DNA of 25,335 bases, from positions 1-25,335 of the forward strand of contig CAYRAF010000014.1 of NCBI GenBank assembly GCA_964422195.1, in the 5' to 3' direction. The translations under genes were made by a program, and so were the position numbers. The notes beneath the pieces were generated by a model. That model was given only the letters and a program-made list of their open reading frames with translations. It was not told the DNA's origin and did not search any database. Source of the DNA: CALVUP01 sp964422195. Its GTDB lineage: Bacteria > Bacillota_I > Bacilli_A > RF39 > UBA660. Shown here in pieces: positions 7,120 to 15,195 of the stretch (positions within the stretch are counted from its first letter, which is position 1; each line of letters opens with the position of its first letter).

Positions 7120-7578
7120 GTGGAAAAAAGAGATAAAATATGGGGATTATATACAACATATAGTAATCCCGAAGATATAGAAAAATTAAGTGAAGTTGAT
7201 ACTTGGAGAATGATTGAAAATCTTGGTGGCGCCATCTTTTGGGCAAATCATGATTATGATAAACCTTGGCAGAAAAATACAACAATAAAAGATGTAATAG
7301 ATGCAGAATATAACTTAGAATTTCTAGTATATTCTACAAAAAGATTTGGTGTCGAGTTTAGTAATGAACCAAGTGCAGAAGAACATATTGAAAGAAGTCC
7401 TTCTTATAATACATGGTATCTATTTTGGAAAAATCATTTTGAGTCTATGGATCAACAGGTATATGATCAGTTTGTGAAAGATAAATGTGATGGAAAAGAT
7501 ATTTCAAAATATTTGCCAGAGGGGAACTGGAAAGAAAATCTTGAAAATCCTATACAAAAGAAAAAAATTGACAAATAG
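7120..7578 (+). CDS. Hypothetical Trp-rich protein
   Basis: 152 residues, soluble, acidic in the middle, with a lysine-rich tail (QKKKIDK). I recognise no family. It has seven Trp (WGLYTTY, TWRMIEN, IFWANHD, KPWQKN, TWYLFWK, NWKEN), far above its neighbours. Start: GTG 7120 lies nine bases after GGAG (7107-7110); the longer in-frame TTG start at 7096 has no ribosome site. It has its own promoter, and its last codons hold the -35 box of the Trp T-box/trpS promoter. Placement just before a tryptophan-sensing leader may be chance. The protein could be a small hydrolase- or immunity-like domain, but nothing in it shows this. Confidence 0.7.
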   Translation: MEKRDKIWGLYTTYSNPEDIEKLSEVDTWRMIENLGGAIFWANHDYDKPWQKNTTIKDVIDAEYNLEFLVYSTKRFGVEFSNEPSAEEHIERSPSYNTWYLFWKNHFESMDQQVYDQFVKDKCDGKDISKYLPEGNWKENLENPIQKKKIDK

Positions 7579-7596
7579 AAAAAACATAATTATAAT
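7568..7596 (+). promoter_or_regulatory. Consensus sigma-A promoter of the T-box/trpS unit
   Basis: TTGACA (7568-7573), 17-base spacer, TATAAT (7591-7596): a perfect match to consensus. The -35 box overlaps the final codons of the upstream gene. Confidence 0.9.
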
Positions 7597-7602
7597 TTAA
7601 TT

Positions 7603-7830
7603 GTATAAAGCAATGAAGAAGAAGAGTAATTAAAATATGAAAGTTAAGAAAGTAGTGGGTTGATGCGACACTATCTGGATGTTTTAATGAATGGGCTTCT
7701 AAGTGGATACTGAAGTTTAGTAGGCTATCCCGGTAGTTATCCGTTACCAAATAACATATGTATGATGGTACATATTAGGTGGCTAAATAAGAATTATAAC
7801 TCTTATCCTAATGGGATAAGAGTTTTTATT
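7603..7830 (+). promoter_or_regulatory. Tryptophan-specific T-box leader (tRNA-sensing riboswitch) of trpS
   Basis: The leader starts with GAAGAAGAAGAGTAA, the usual Stem I base with the AGTA loop-E element (7625-7628). Opposite it lies GAA-TGG-G-CTTCT, so the specifier codon is probably TGG at 7692-7694 (Trp). The GTAGGCT...CCGGTAG...CCGTTACC block (about 7720-7747) is the typical Stem III region. The antiterminator is clear: ATTAGG (7774-7779) / CCTAAT (7807-7812) and ATAAGA (7787-7792) / TCTTAT (7801-7806) flank a seven-base bulge TGGCTAA (7780-7786). TGGC complements GCCA, the end of a tRNA with discriminator G, as in bacterial tRNA-Trp. Uncharged tRNA-Trp should therefore stabilise the antiterminator and raise trpS expression. 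Confidence 0.93.
7799..7828 (+). terminator. T-box terminator hairpin
   Basis: ACTCTTATCC (7799-7808) pairs with GGATAAGAGT (7814-7823), loop TAATG, then TTTTT. The 5' arm overlaps the 3' half of the antiterminator, so the two structures are mutually exclusive. Confidence 0.93.
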
Positions 7831-7849
7831 TTAAAAAAGGAGTGATAAT

Positions 7850-8896
7850 ATGAAAAGAATAGTATTAACAGGCGAAAGACCAACAGGGCCTTTACATATA
7901 GGACATTATGTTGGATCTTTAAAGAATCGGGTTAAAATTCAAAATGAAGGTAATTATGATGAAATGTATTTATTTGCGGCAGATGCTCAAGCTTTAACTG
8001 ATAATTTTGATAATCCTAAAAAGGTAAGGGATAACGTATTAGAAGTTGCTTTAGATAATTTAGCTTGTGGTATTGATCCAAATAAAGTACATTATTTTAT
8101 TCAATCAGAAGTGGCTGAACTTACAGAATTAACATTTTATTACATGAATTTAGTTACAGTAGCTCGTCTTCATAGAAATCCTACAGTAAAAGAAGAAATT
8201 AAATTACGTGGTTTTGAAGAGTCTATACCTGCAGGTTTCTTTACATACCCAGTAAGTCAAACTGCAGATATAACAGCATTTAAAGCAAATATAATTCCTG
8301 TAGGTGATGATCAACTTCCTATGATTGAACAAGCAAGAGAAATAGTTAGAAAGTTTAATTCTATCTATGGAGATACTTTAGTAGAACCAAAGGAATTGCT
8401 ACCAGAAAATGAAAATGAAAGAAGATTAGTTGGAATTGATGGTAATGCTAAAATGAGCAAATCTTTAGGTAATTGTATTTACTTAAAAGATTCAGAAGAA
8501 GAGATTAGGCAAAAAGTATTTAGTATGTATACAGATCCAAATCATATTAAAGTAGAAGATCCAGGTAAAGTAGAAGGTAATGTAGTATTTACTTACTTAG
8601 ATGTATTTTGCAAAGAAGATTCATTTGAAAAATATTTACCAGAGTATAAGAGTTTAGATGAATTAAAAGATCATTATAGAAAAGGTGGTCTTGGGGATAT
8701 GAAAATTAAGAAGTTCTTAAATGAAATTTTACAAGAAGAATTAAGACCAATAAGAGAAAGAAGAGAAGAGTTAGCTAAGGATCCTGAAAAAGTTTATGAA
8801 ATTTTAAGAAAAGGTACAGAAAAAGCTAGAGAAAAGGCTAGAGAAACATTAAAAGAAGTAAAGAAAGCGATGATGCTTAACTATTTTGAAAAATAA
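7850..8896 (+). CDS. trpS: Tryptophanyl-tRNA synthetase
   Basis: 348-residue class I aminoacyl-tRNA synthetase that attaches Trp to tRNA-Trp in the cytosol. N-terminal GERPTGPLHIGHYVGSLK carries the HIGH motif at about residues 17-20; FAADAQALTD is typical of the TrpRS active site; AKMSKSLGN is the KMSKS loop; TYPVSQTADITAF helps form the amino-acid pocket. The C-terminal anticodon-binding region is helical and ends in a charged Arg/Lys/Glu helix. Length is normal. The ATG follows AAGGAG. The protein contains no Trp residue, so its synthesis does not need the amino acid it charges. Expression is set by the T-box leader directly upstream and it is the only gene of that unit, since a terminator follows. 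Confidence 0.97.
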   Translation: MKRIVLTGERPTGPLHIGHYVGSLKNRVKIQNEGNYDEMYLFAADAQALTDNFDNPKKVRDNVLEVALDNLACGIDPNKVHYFIQSEVAELTELTFYYMNLVTVARLHRNPTVKEEIKLRGFEESIPAGFFTYPVSQTADITAFKANIIPVGDDQLPMIEQAREIVRKFNSIYGDTLVEPKELLPENENERRLVGIDGNAKMSKSLGNCIYLKDSEEEIRQKVFSMYTDPNHIKVEDPGKVEGNVVFTYLDVFCKEDSFEKYLPEYKSLDELKDHYRKGGLGDMKIKKFLNEILQEELRPIRERREELAKDPEKVYEILRKGTEKAREKARETLKEVKKAMMLNYFEK

Positions 8897-8920
8897 GAAA
8901 GAATTTATTTTCTTTCTTTT
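8895..8920 (+). terminator. Intrinsic terminator of trpS
   Basis: AAGAAAGAA (8895-8903) and TTCTTTCTT (8910-8918) are perfect 9-base arms with a 6-base loop and T-rich tail. The 5' arm begins in the stop codon. Confidence 0.75.
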
Positions 8921-8927
8921 TATTTGC

Positions 8928-8957
8928 TTGACATGTGACACGCTGTCATACTATAAT
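8928..8957 (+). promoter_or_regulatory. Promoter with TetR-type operator in the spacer
   Basis: TTGACA (8928-8933), 18-base spacer, TATAAT (8952-8957). Within the spacer TGACA (8936-8940) and TGTCA (8944-8948) form a palindrome around CGC. A dimeric TetR-family repressor bound here would block RNA polymerase. The next gene encodes such a regulator, so autoregulation of the regulator/ABC operon is the likely arrangement (inference). Confidence 0.8.
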
Positions 8958-8983
8958 TAAATAGCATGGTTAGGAGGTTGTTT

Positions 8984-9583
8984 ATGCCAAGTAGTACATT
9001 TAATAATCTAGAAAAGAGTAAAAAATTAAGAATTGTAAGAGCAGCTACCAAAGAATTCTCAAATTATACATTAAGAGAAGCATCTATTAATAGAATTATA
9101 AAGGATGCAGATATATCAAGAGGTAGTTTTTATTTATACTTTAAAAACATTGATGATATTTATAATTATGTAGTAAATGTTTATATAGAAAAAATGGAAT
9201 CCGTTTTTATAACATATTTAAAGAATAATAATGGTGATTTATATGAAAGTTTTATTAATCTATATGATTATATTATTAATACGGCAAATACTAAAGCTAA
9301 CAAGGATTTTTGTGAAAAGATATTTACTAATGTTTCAATTCATTCTATAGAAAGAAACGAAAAATGCAGAAAAGATACATATATAAAAAATGTAGTTCAA
9401 TTCATTAATAAAGAAGAAATATCTATTACAAAAGATAGCGATATTATTAATTTAATAGAACTATATTTACATATAATGATGATGTCAGTAGTTTCAGTTA
9501 TAGTAATGAAAGAAAATGTTACTGAAGAGAAAAAAAGATTACTTTTAAATTTTTCTGTTTTAAGGAAAGGAATGGGTAAATAG
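8984..9583 (+). CDS. TetR/AcrR-family transcriptional regulator
   Basis: 199-residue regulator. The N-terminal ~50 residues are a TetR-type helix-turn-helix: RIVRAATKEFSN, ASINRIIKDADISRGSFYLYFKNIDDIY; the SRGSFYLYFKN text is the classic recognition-helix end. The C-terminal helical domain would bind a ligand or dimerise. Start: ATG 8984 follows AGGAGG (8972-8977); the in-frame ATG at 8966 lies before that site and is not the start. Its stop overlaps the GTG of the first ABC gene by one base, so it is the first gene of a regulator-exporter operon and probably represses it through the palindrome in its own promoter. The inducer is unknown. Confidence 0.92.
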   Translation: MPSSTFNNLEKSKKLRIVRAATKEFSNYTLREASINRIIKDADISRGSFYLYFKNIDDIYNYVVNVYIEKMESVFITYLKNNNGDLYESFINLYDYIINTANTKANKDFCEKIFTNVSIHSIERNEKCRKDTYIKNVVQFINKEEISITKDSDIINLIELYLHIMMMSVVSVIVMKENVTEEKKRLLLNFSVLRKGMGK

Positions 9584-11787
9584 TGAAAAGATTTTTAAAA
9601 ATAATAAAAAAATATATTCCTATGATTATTCTAACTGTTATTTTATTAGTAGTACAGGCCGAGTGTGATTTAGCCTTACCTGATTATACATCTGATATTG
9701 TTGATAATGGTATTTCTGGCTATGGAATAAAATATGCATCATATGAAGTAATACGCGAAGATGAATTAAATAAGATTCTATTATTTAGTAATAAGCAAAC
9801 AGACAATGAAGTTTTAAAACATTATAGCTTAATTCAAAAAGGAAGTTCTAAATTTATTAAAAAATATCCTTTATTAAAAAAGGAAAATCTTTATGTAGTA
9901 AAAGATAATAAAGATTTAAAAGAATTAGAAAAATTAATGAGTAAAAAAATAATGTTATATTCAATTGCATCAAATATGACAGTAGCTCAAATAGATCAAG
10001 GTAATGAGATGACTGGAAACATTCCTGGTGATACAAAATTAATTGATTTAATATCTTTGATGAATGATGAAGAAATAAATTATATGTTACACAGCTATGA
10101 TAAAAAATTAACAAAAATGGGGGATAAAGTAATTAATCAAACATCTATCAAGATGATTTCCAAAGAATATAAAAAAATAGGTATAAATATTAAGAATAAG
10201 CAAACAAACTATATTCTAAAAACAGGAAGTATTATGTTGATAATAGCTCTTGTATCTATGGCAATGACTATATTATCTGTATATACATCAAGTAGGGTAG
10301 CTACAGGAATTGCCAGAGATTTAAGAAAAAATGCTGTAGAAAAAGTAATGGAGTTTTCTAATAATGAGTTTGAAGATATATCTACAGCATCATTAATTAC
10401 CAGAAGTACTAATGATATACAACAAATACAGATGTTAATAGTAATGTTATTTAGAATAATTGTATATGCACCAATTTTAGGATTTGGAGCTTTGGCTAAA
10501 ATGCAAGGAAATTCATTGTTTTGGGTAGTTACGCTTGCTGTTATTTGTAATATATCTGTTATTTTAGTATTATTTATATTAACTTTACCTAAATTTAATA
10601 AAATACAAAAATTAATAGATAGATTAAATCTAGTATCTAGAGAAATTTTAACTGGATTACCAGTCATTCGTGCTTTTGCTAACGAGAAGTATGAAGAAAG
10701 AAGATTCGATATAGCAAATATGGATTTAACTAAAGTAAATAAATTTGTAAATAGGGCTATGTCTACAATGTTTCCGTTTATGATGTTTATTATGAATGGT
10801 GTTAGCGTGTTAATTATATGGGTAGGAGCATATAAAGTAGATGCTGGAGTATTGCAAGTTGGTGATTTAATAGCAGGTATTACTTATGCTATTCAAATAA
10901 TTATGTCATTCTTATTCTTATCTATGATATCAATTATGTTACCACGTGCAGTTATTTCTATTAGAAGAATTAATGAAATATTTAATAAAAAGATATCGAT
11001 TACTGATAAAAAAGTTGTAGAAAAAATTGATGATATACAAGGTATTATAGAATTTAAAGACGTATATTTCAGATATAAAGATGCAAATGAAAATGTTTTA
11101 GAAGAGATTTCATTTAAGATGGTTCCTGGTACTACAACGGCTATTATAGGATCCACTGGTTCTGGTAAATCTACACTTGTAAATTTAATTCCTAGATTTT
11201 TTGATGTAACGGGTGGTAAGATTACATTAGATGGTATAGATATTAGGGATTTAGCTTTAAAAGATTTAAGAAAAGTGATTGGATTTGTTGCTCAAAAAGG
11301 AATATTGTTTACTGGAAGTATAAAAGATAATATTAAATTTGGTAATGATAAATTATCAACAGAAAATGTGAAAAAAGTTGCTAGTATTGCTCAAGCTAGT
11401 GAATTTATAGAAAATATGAAAGACCAATATGAAAGTGAAATATCTCAGGGAGGAAGTAATGTTTCAGGTGGCCAAAAGCAAAGATTATCAATTGCTAGAG
11501 CATTAGCCATAGATCCTAAAATACTAATATTTGATGATTCCTTCTCAGCTCTTGATTATAAGACGGATTTAACTTTACGAAAAGAGCTTTCTAAAATCAC
11601 AAAAGAAAAAACAATACTAATAGTAGCTCAAAGAATATCTACTATTATGAAATCTAATCAAATAATTGTTTTAGATAAAGGAAAAATTGTTGGTCAGGGT
11701 ACGCATAAAGAACTTATGAAGAATTGTGATGTTTATAAGGAAATAGCCTTTTCACAACTTTCAAAGGAGGAGTTAGAAAATGAGTAG
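9583..11787 (+). CDS. ABC exporter half-transporter, degenerate-site subunit with large extracellular insert
   Basis: 734-residue fusion of a six-helix membrane domain and an ATPase domain, of the heterodimeric multidrug/lipid exporter type (LmrCD, EfrCD, BmrCD family). The first membrane helix (residues ~12-28) is followed by ~150 residues of hydrophilic sequence before the second (~213-235): an unusual extracellular domain. ATPase motifs: Walker A GSTGSGKST (~523), signature VSGGQKQ (~628), Walker B ILIFDD (~647-652) with Asp where the catalytic Glu belongs, and AQRIST with Gln (~683) instead of the switch His. It therefore supplies the non-hydrolytic site but a good signature for its partner. 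GTG start at 9583 overlaps the regulator stop; AAGGAAAGGA lies upstream. The end overlaps the partner gene by 8 bases. Confidence 0.95.
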   Translation: MKRFLKIIKKYIPMIILTVILLVVQAECDLALPDYTSDIVDNGISGYGIKYASYEVIREDELNKILLFSNKQTDNEVLKHYSLIQKGSSKFIKKYPLLKKENLYVVKDNKDLKELEKLMSKKIMLYSIASNMTVAQIDQGNEMTGNIPGDTKLIDLISLMNDEEINYMLHSYDKKLTKMGDKVINQTSIKMISKEYKKIGINIKNKQTNYILKTGSIMLIIALVSMAMTILSVYTSSRVATGIARDLRKNAVEKVMEFSNNEFEDISTASLITRSTNDIQQIQMLIVMLFRIIVYAPILGFGALAKMQGNSLFWVVTLAVICNISVILVLFILTLPKFNKIQKLIDRLNLVSREILTGLPVIRAFANEKYEERRFDIANMDLTKVNKFVNRAMSTMFPFMMFIMNGVSVLIIWVGAYKVDAGVLQVGDLIAGITYAIQIIMSFLFLSMISIMLPRAVISIRRINEIFNKKISITDKKVVEKIDDIQGIIEFKDVYFRYKDANENVLEEISFKMVPGTTTAIIGSTGSGKSTLVNLIPRFFDVTGGKITLDGIDIRDLALKDLRKVIGFVAQKGILFTGSIKDNIKFGNDKLSTENVKKVASIAQASEFIENMKDQYESEISQGGSNVSGGQKQRLSIARALAIDPKILIFDDSFSALDYKTDLTLRKELSKITKEKTILIVAQRISTIMKSNQIIVLDKGKIVGQGTHKELMKNCDVYKEIAFSQLSKEELENE

Positions 11788-13618
11788 GGACACAAGAAGA
11801 AAAGCTCCTAGAGGGCATGGACATAGTATGGGGTCTCCAACAGAAAAGGCAAAAGATTTTAAAGGGACAGCTAAGAAATTAATTAAGTATTTATCTGAAT
11901 ATAAAATTTGGATAATAATAGTTTTAATCTTTGCAATCCTAGGAACTATATTTGCTATTGTAGGTCCTAAAATTTTAGGAAATGCTACAACAGAATTATT
12001 TAATGGAATAACCTCAAAGATTTCTGGAACAGGAAAAATTAACTTTTCAAAAATAGAAAATATTTTAATTACTTTATTAGTTTTATATGTTGCAAGTTCT
12101 CTGTTTCAATTTATAGAAAATATTATCATGTCAGAAGTAAGTCAAAATTTAACATATAAATTAAGAAAAGAAATAGATGAAAAAATAGATAGAATGCCAA
12201 TGGCTTATTTTGAAAAAAAAACTCATGGTGAAGTATTATCAATAATAACTAATGATGTTGATACATTGTCACAAAGTCTAAATCAAGTAGCAACAGAAAT
12301 AATAACATCGCTTATTACTGTAATTGGTATATTCATTATGATGATATCTATTAGTATTTCTATGACTATCGTAGCACTACTTATGCTTCCACTAGCATTA
12401 CTCCTAATAATTATTGTAATCTCTAAAAGTCAAAAGTACTTTAAGGGTCAACAAGATTTCTTAGCTGAAGTTAATGGTGAAGTAGAAGAGATGTACTCAG
12501 GACATTCTGTGATTAAAGCATACAATGCTGAAGAAAAGATGATTGAAAGATTTAATGAAGATAATGATAATTTATATAATGCAGCTTGGAAGAGCCAATT
12601 CTTATCAGGAATGATGCATCCGATAATGAATTTTATTGGTAATTTGGGATATGTATCAGTTGCTATATTAGGTGGATACTTAGTTATAAATAATAAACTG
12701 GCTGTAGGAGATATTCAATCTTTTATCCAATATGTAAAACAATTTACAAGACCATTAACAGAAGTAGCACAAGTATCTAGTATGTTGCAATCCATGATGG
12801 CTGCTGCAGAGAGGGTATTTGAATTTTTAGAAGAAGCTGAAGAAGAAGTTTATGTACAAAAAGCTAAAAGTGCAGATAATATCAAAGGAAATATAGAATT
12901 TAAACATGTAAAATTTGGCTATAATAAAGATAAAATAGTTATTAATGATTTTAATGCTAAAGTAAGACATGGGCAAAAAATAGCTATTGTAGGGCCAACA
13001 GGAGCTGGTAAAACTACAATGGTAAAACTTTTAATGCGTTTCTATAAAGTCAATGATGGTAGTATTTTAGTTGATAACACAAATATTAATGATTTTAATA
13101 GGGAAGATTTAAGAAAAGCCTTTGGTATGGTTCTACAAGATACATGGTTATTCAATGGTACTATAATGGAAAATTTAAGATATGGTAATTTATCAGCAAC
13201 AGATGATGAAGTAATAGAGGCAGCTAAGACAGTTTATGTAGATCATTTTATAAAGACGTTACCTGGTGGATATCAAATGATCCTTAATGAAGATACTAAC
13301 AATATATCAGGTGGACAAAAGCAACTTCTAACAATAGCTAGAGCAATACTTGCTGATCCAAAAATTCTAATACTAGATGAAGCAACATCTTCTGTCGATA
13401 CAAGAACAGAGATTTTAATTCAAAAAGCTATGGATAAATTGATGGAAGGTAGGACGAGTTTTATAATAGCCCATCGTTTATCAACTATTAAAAATGCTGA
13501 TTTAATTTTAGTTATGGATAAAGGTGATATAGTAGAACAAGGAACTCATCAGGAATTATTAGATAAAAAAGGTTTTTATGCAAATCTATACAATTCACAA
13601 TTTGAAAGTTTAGAATAA
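11780..13618 (+). CDS. ABC exporter half-transporter, catalytic subunit
   Basis: 612-residue partner of the preceding protein. A basic N-terminal tail with HGHSMG is followed by six membrane helices (first at ~40-62; pairs near 95-112, 155-205 and 275-300) and the ATPase domain: Walker A GPTGAGKTT (~405), signature ISGGQKQLL, Walker B ILILDE with the catalytic Glu (~534), and AHRLST with the switch His (~565). All catalytic residues are intact, unlike in the partner, as expected for a heterodimer with one consensus site. AAAGGAGGAG lies inside the upstream gene's end and the start overlaps it, ensuring equal synthesis. Likely exports drugs, peptides or lipids across the cell membrane; the substrate cannot be read from sequence. 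Confidence 0.95.
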   Translation: MSRDTRRKAPRGHGHSMGSPTEKAKDFKGTAKKLIKYLSEYKIWIIIVLIFAILGTIFAIVGPKILGNATTELFNGITSKISGTGKINFSKIENILITLLVLYVASSLFQFIENIIMSEVSQNLTYKLRKEIDEKIDRMPMAYFEKKTHGEVLSIITNDVDTLSQSLNQVATEIITSLITVIGIFIMMISISISMTIVALLMLPLALLLIIIVISKSQKYFKGQQDFLAEVNGEVEEMYSGHSVIKAYNAEEKMIERFNEDNDNLYNAAWKSQFLSGMMHPIMNFIGNLGYVSVAILGGYLVINNKLAVGDIQSFIQYVKQFTRPLTEVAQVSSMLQSMMAAAERVFEFLEEAEEEVYVQKAKSADNIKGNIEFKHVKFGYNKDKIVINDFNAKVRHGQKIAIVGPTGAGKTTMVKLLMRFYKVNDGSILVDNTNINDFNREDLRKAFGMVLQDTWLFNGTIMENLRYGNLSATDDEVIEAAKTVYVDHFIKTLPGGYQMILNEDTNNISGGQKQLLTIARAILADPKILILDEATSSVDTRTEILIQKAMDKLMEGRTSFIIAHRLSTIKNADLILVMDKGDIVEQGTHQELLDKKGFYANLYNSQFESLE

Positions 13619-13623
13619 AATTA

Positions 13624-13652
13624 TTGTATGAAAACTAGAAATGTATTATAAT
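13624..13652 (+). promoter_or_regulatory. Promoter of uppS-cdsA-rseP
   Basis: TTGTAT (13624-13629), 17-base spacer, TATAAT (13647-13652). It starts six bases after the ABC stop codon. The ribosome site AAAGGA (13662-13667) is only 9 bases downstream of the -10 element, implying a short leader. Confidence 0.7.
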
Positions 13653-13676
13653 GTTAATAGCAAAGGATTGATAATA

Positions 13677-14405
13677 ATGAATGACAAACTGAATATTCCC
13701 AAACACGTTGCGATTATATTAGATGGTAATGGTAGATGGGCACAAGAAAGAGGAATGACTAGAAGTGAAGGTCATTATCACGGATTTAATAATTTAGAAA
13801 AATTAGCAGACTATATATTTGAAAAGGGTGTAAAAATATTAAGTGTATATGCTTTTTCTACAGAAAACTTTAAAAGAAGTAAAGCAGAAGTTAATTACTT
13901 GATGTCTTTATTTACTGAAGGGTTTAAAAGATATAAAAATAGATTAAGGAATAAAAATGTAAGAATTGTTTTTTCTGGGAGAAGAGAGCCACTCCCTAAA
14001 AAAGTTTTAAAAGTGATAGATGAAGTTACTGAAGAAACAAAAAATAATACTGAGCATATTTTCAATATTTGTGTGAATTATGGTGGACAATATGAAATAT
14101 TAGATGCATTTAAAAAAATAGCCAAACAAATAAAAGATAATGATTTAGATATAGAAGACATTAACCTAGATACGATATCACAAAATATGTATCAAGATTT
14201 AGATCCGGTTGATTTTATGATTAGAACAAGTGGAGAAAATAGATTATCTAATTTCTTATTGTGGCAAAATGCTTATGCAGAGTTTTATTTTCCAAAAGTG
14301 TATTTTCCAGCTTTTGATACAAAAGAATTTGATAAAGCTATATTAGAATACAATAAAAGAGATAGAAGATTTGGAGGGATAAAAGATGAAAGCAAGGATA
14401 ATTAG
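13677..14405 (+). CDS. uppS: Isoprenyl transferase (undecaprenyl diphosphate synthase)
   Basis: 242-residue cis-prenyltransferase that condenses isopentenyl diphosphate onto farnesyl diphosphate to give the C55 lipid carrier for cell-wall synthesis. Visible motifs: IPKHVAIILDGNGRWAQERG with the catalytic Asp near residue 15, GHYHGFNNLEK, YAFSTENFKRS, and the C-terminal FMIRTSGENRLSNFLLWQ and YAEFYFP. Length is normal. Start: ATG 13677 has AAAGGA nine bases upstream; the longer in-frame start at 13641 overlaps the -10 box and is rejected. The stop overlaps the cdsA start by 20 bases. In Bacillota uppS usually lies between frr and cdsA; frr is not adjacent here. Confidence 0.96.
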   Translation: MNDKLNIPKHVAIILDGNGRWAQERGMTRSEGHYHGFNNLEKLADYIFEKGVKILSVYAFSTENFKRSKAEVNYLMSLFTEGFKRYKNRLRNKNVRIVFSGRREPLPKKVLKVIDEVTEETKNNTEHIFNICVNYGGQYEILDAFKKIAKQIKDNDLDIEDINLDTISQNMYQDLDPVDFMIRTSGENRLSNFLLWQNAYAEFYFPKVYFPAFDTKEFDKAILEYNKRDRRFGGIKDESKDN

Positions 14406-15186
14406 TGCAATAATAATGCTTATAATTTCAGTACCACTATTAATAATAGGAGAGTTGCCTTTTGCAATATTTGTTACAATAGTAGGAGTTTGTGGTTTAT
14501 ATGAATTACTTCATAGTAGAGAGGAAAAAAAAGAAATTCCATTTTTACTTAAAATATTTTCTTACTTATTAGTAGTATTCTTCATTTTATATAATAGAAA
14601 TGGTAATGATTTTACATATTATTTAGATTATAGAATAATGGCCTTCATCATGTTTTTCTTTATGGCGCCAATGGTGTTTATTAATGATAGAAAAAAATAT
14701 AATGTTAATGATGCAATATACTTAATAGGGTCAACTATTTTTATAGGATTATCATTTAACCTGATTTTACAGATTAGAAACTATAGTATATTCTATGTTA
14801 TTTATTTATTCTTAATTACAATATTTACAGACATGTTTGCTATGGAAATAGGTAAACGAATAGGGAAGAATAAGATGGCTCCTGAAATTTCACCAAATAA
14901 GACATGGGAAGGTAGTATAGGAGGAGTATTAGTAGGAACTTTTGTAGCAACTACATTTTATATAACGGTTATTAATCCTGAAATAAATTTTTTAGCAATT
15001 ATTCTTCTTACTATGTGTTTATCAATAGTGGGGCAACTTGGTGATTTAGTATTTTCTTCAATAAAAAGATATTATGGAAAAAAAGACTTTTCTAATTTAA
15101 TACCCGGTCATGGGGGAATACTAGATAGACTTGATAGCATAATATTTGTTATGTTAGCATTTAGCATAATTTTTGGAATAATATAA
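14386..15186 (+). CDS. cdsA: Phosphatidate cytidylyltransferase
   Basis: 266-residue integral membrane enzyme making CDP-diacylglycerol from phosphatidic acid and CTP, the branch point of phospholipid synthesis. About seven hydrophobic helices are visible. The signature near the C-terminus is intact: SPNKTWEGSIGGVLVG, then QLGDLVFSSIKRYYGKKDFS and LIPGHGGILDRLDS, holding the conserved Lys-Asp and the HGG...DRxD metal-binding residues. The start lies within uppS and is probably coupled to it, with GGAGGG at the end of uppS as the ribosome site. Nine bases separate its stop from rseP. Normally dxr stands between cdsA and rseP; it is absent here. Confidence 0.95.
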   Translation: MKARIISAIIMLIISVPLLIIGELPFAIFVTIVGVCGLYELLHSREEKKEIPFLLKIFSYLLVVFFILYNRNGNDFTYYLDYRIMAFIMFFFMAPMVFINDRKKYNVNDAIYLIGSTIFIGLSFNLILQIRNYSIFYVIYLFLITIFTDMFAMEIGKRIGKNKMAPEISPNKTWEGSIGGVLVGTFVATTFYITVINPEINFLAIILLTMCLSIVGQLGDLVFSSIKRYYGKKDFSNLIPGHGGILDRLDSIIFVMLAFSIIFGII

Positions 15187-15195
15187 GGAGGAACT

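Noticed and set aside
7704..7706. TGG at 7704-7706 as the T-box specifier
   Set aside because: Possible and also Trp, but the TGG at 7692-7694 sits in the GAA-TGG context opposite AGTA, closed by the GAAG/CTTC helix, which fits the specifier loop better.
10209..10667. Long antisense reading frames within the ABC, rseP, uppP and DUF1292 genes
   Set aside because: They lie opposite strongly recognisable coding sequence, have no ribosome sites and give low-complexity hydrophobic proteins typical of shadows in A+T-rich DNA.
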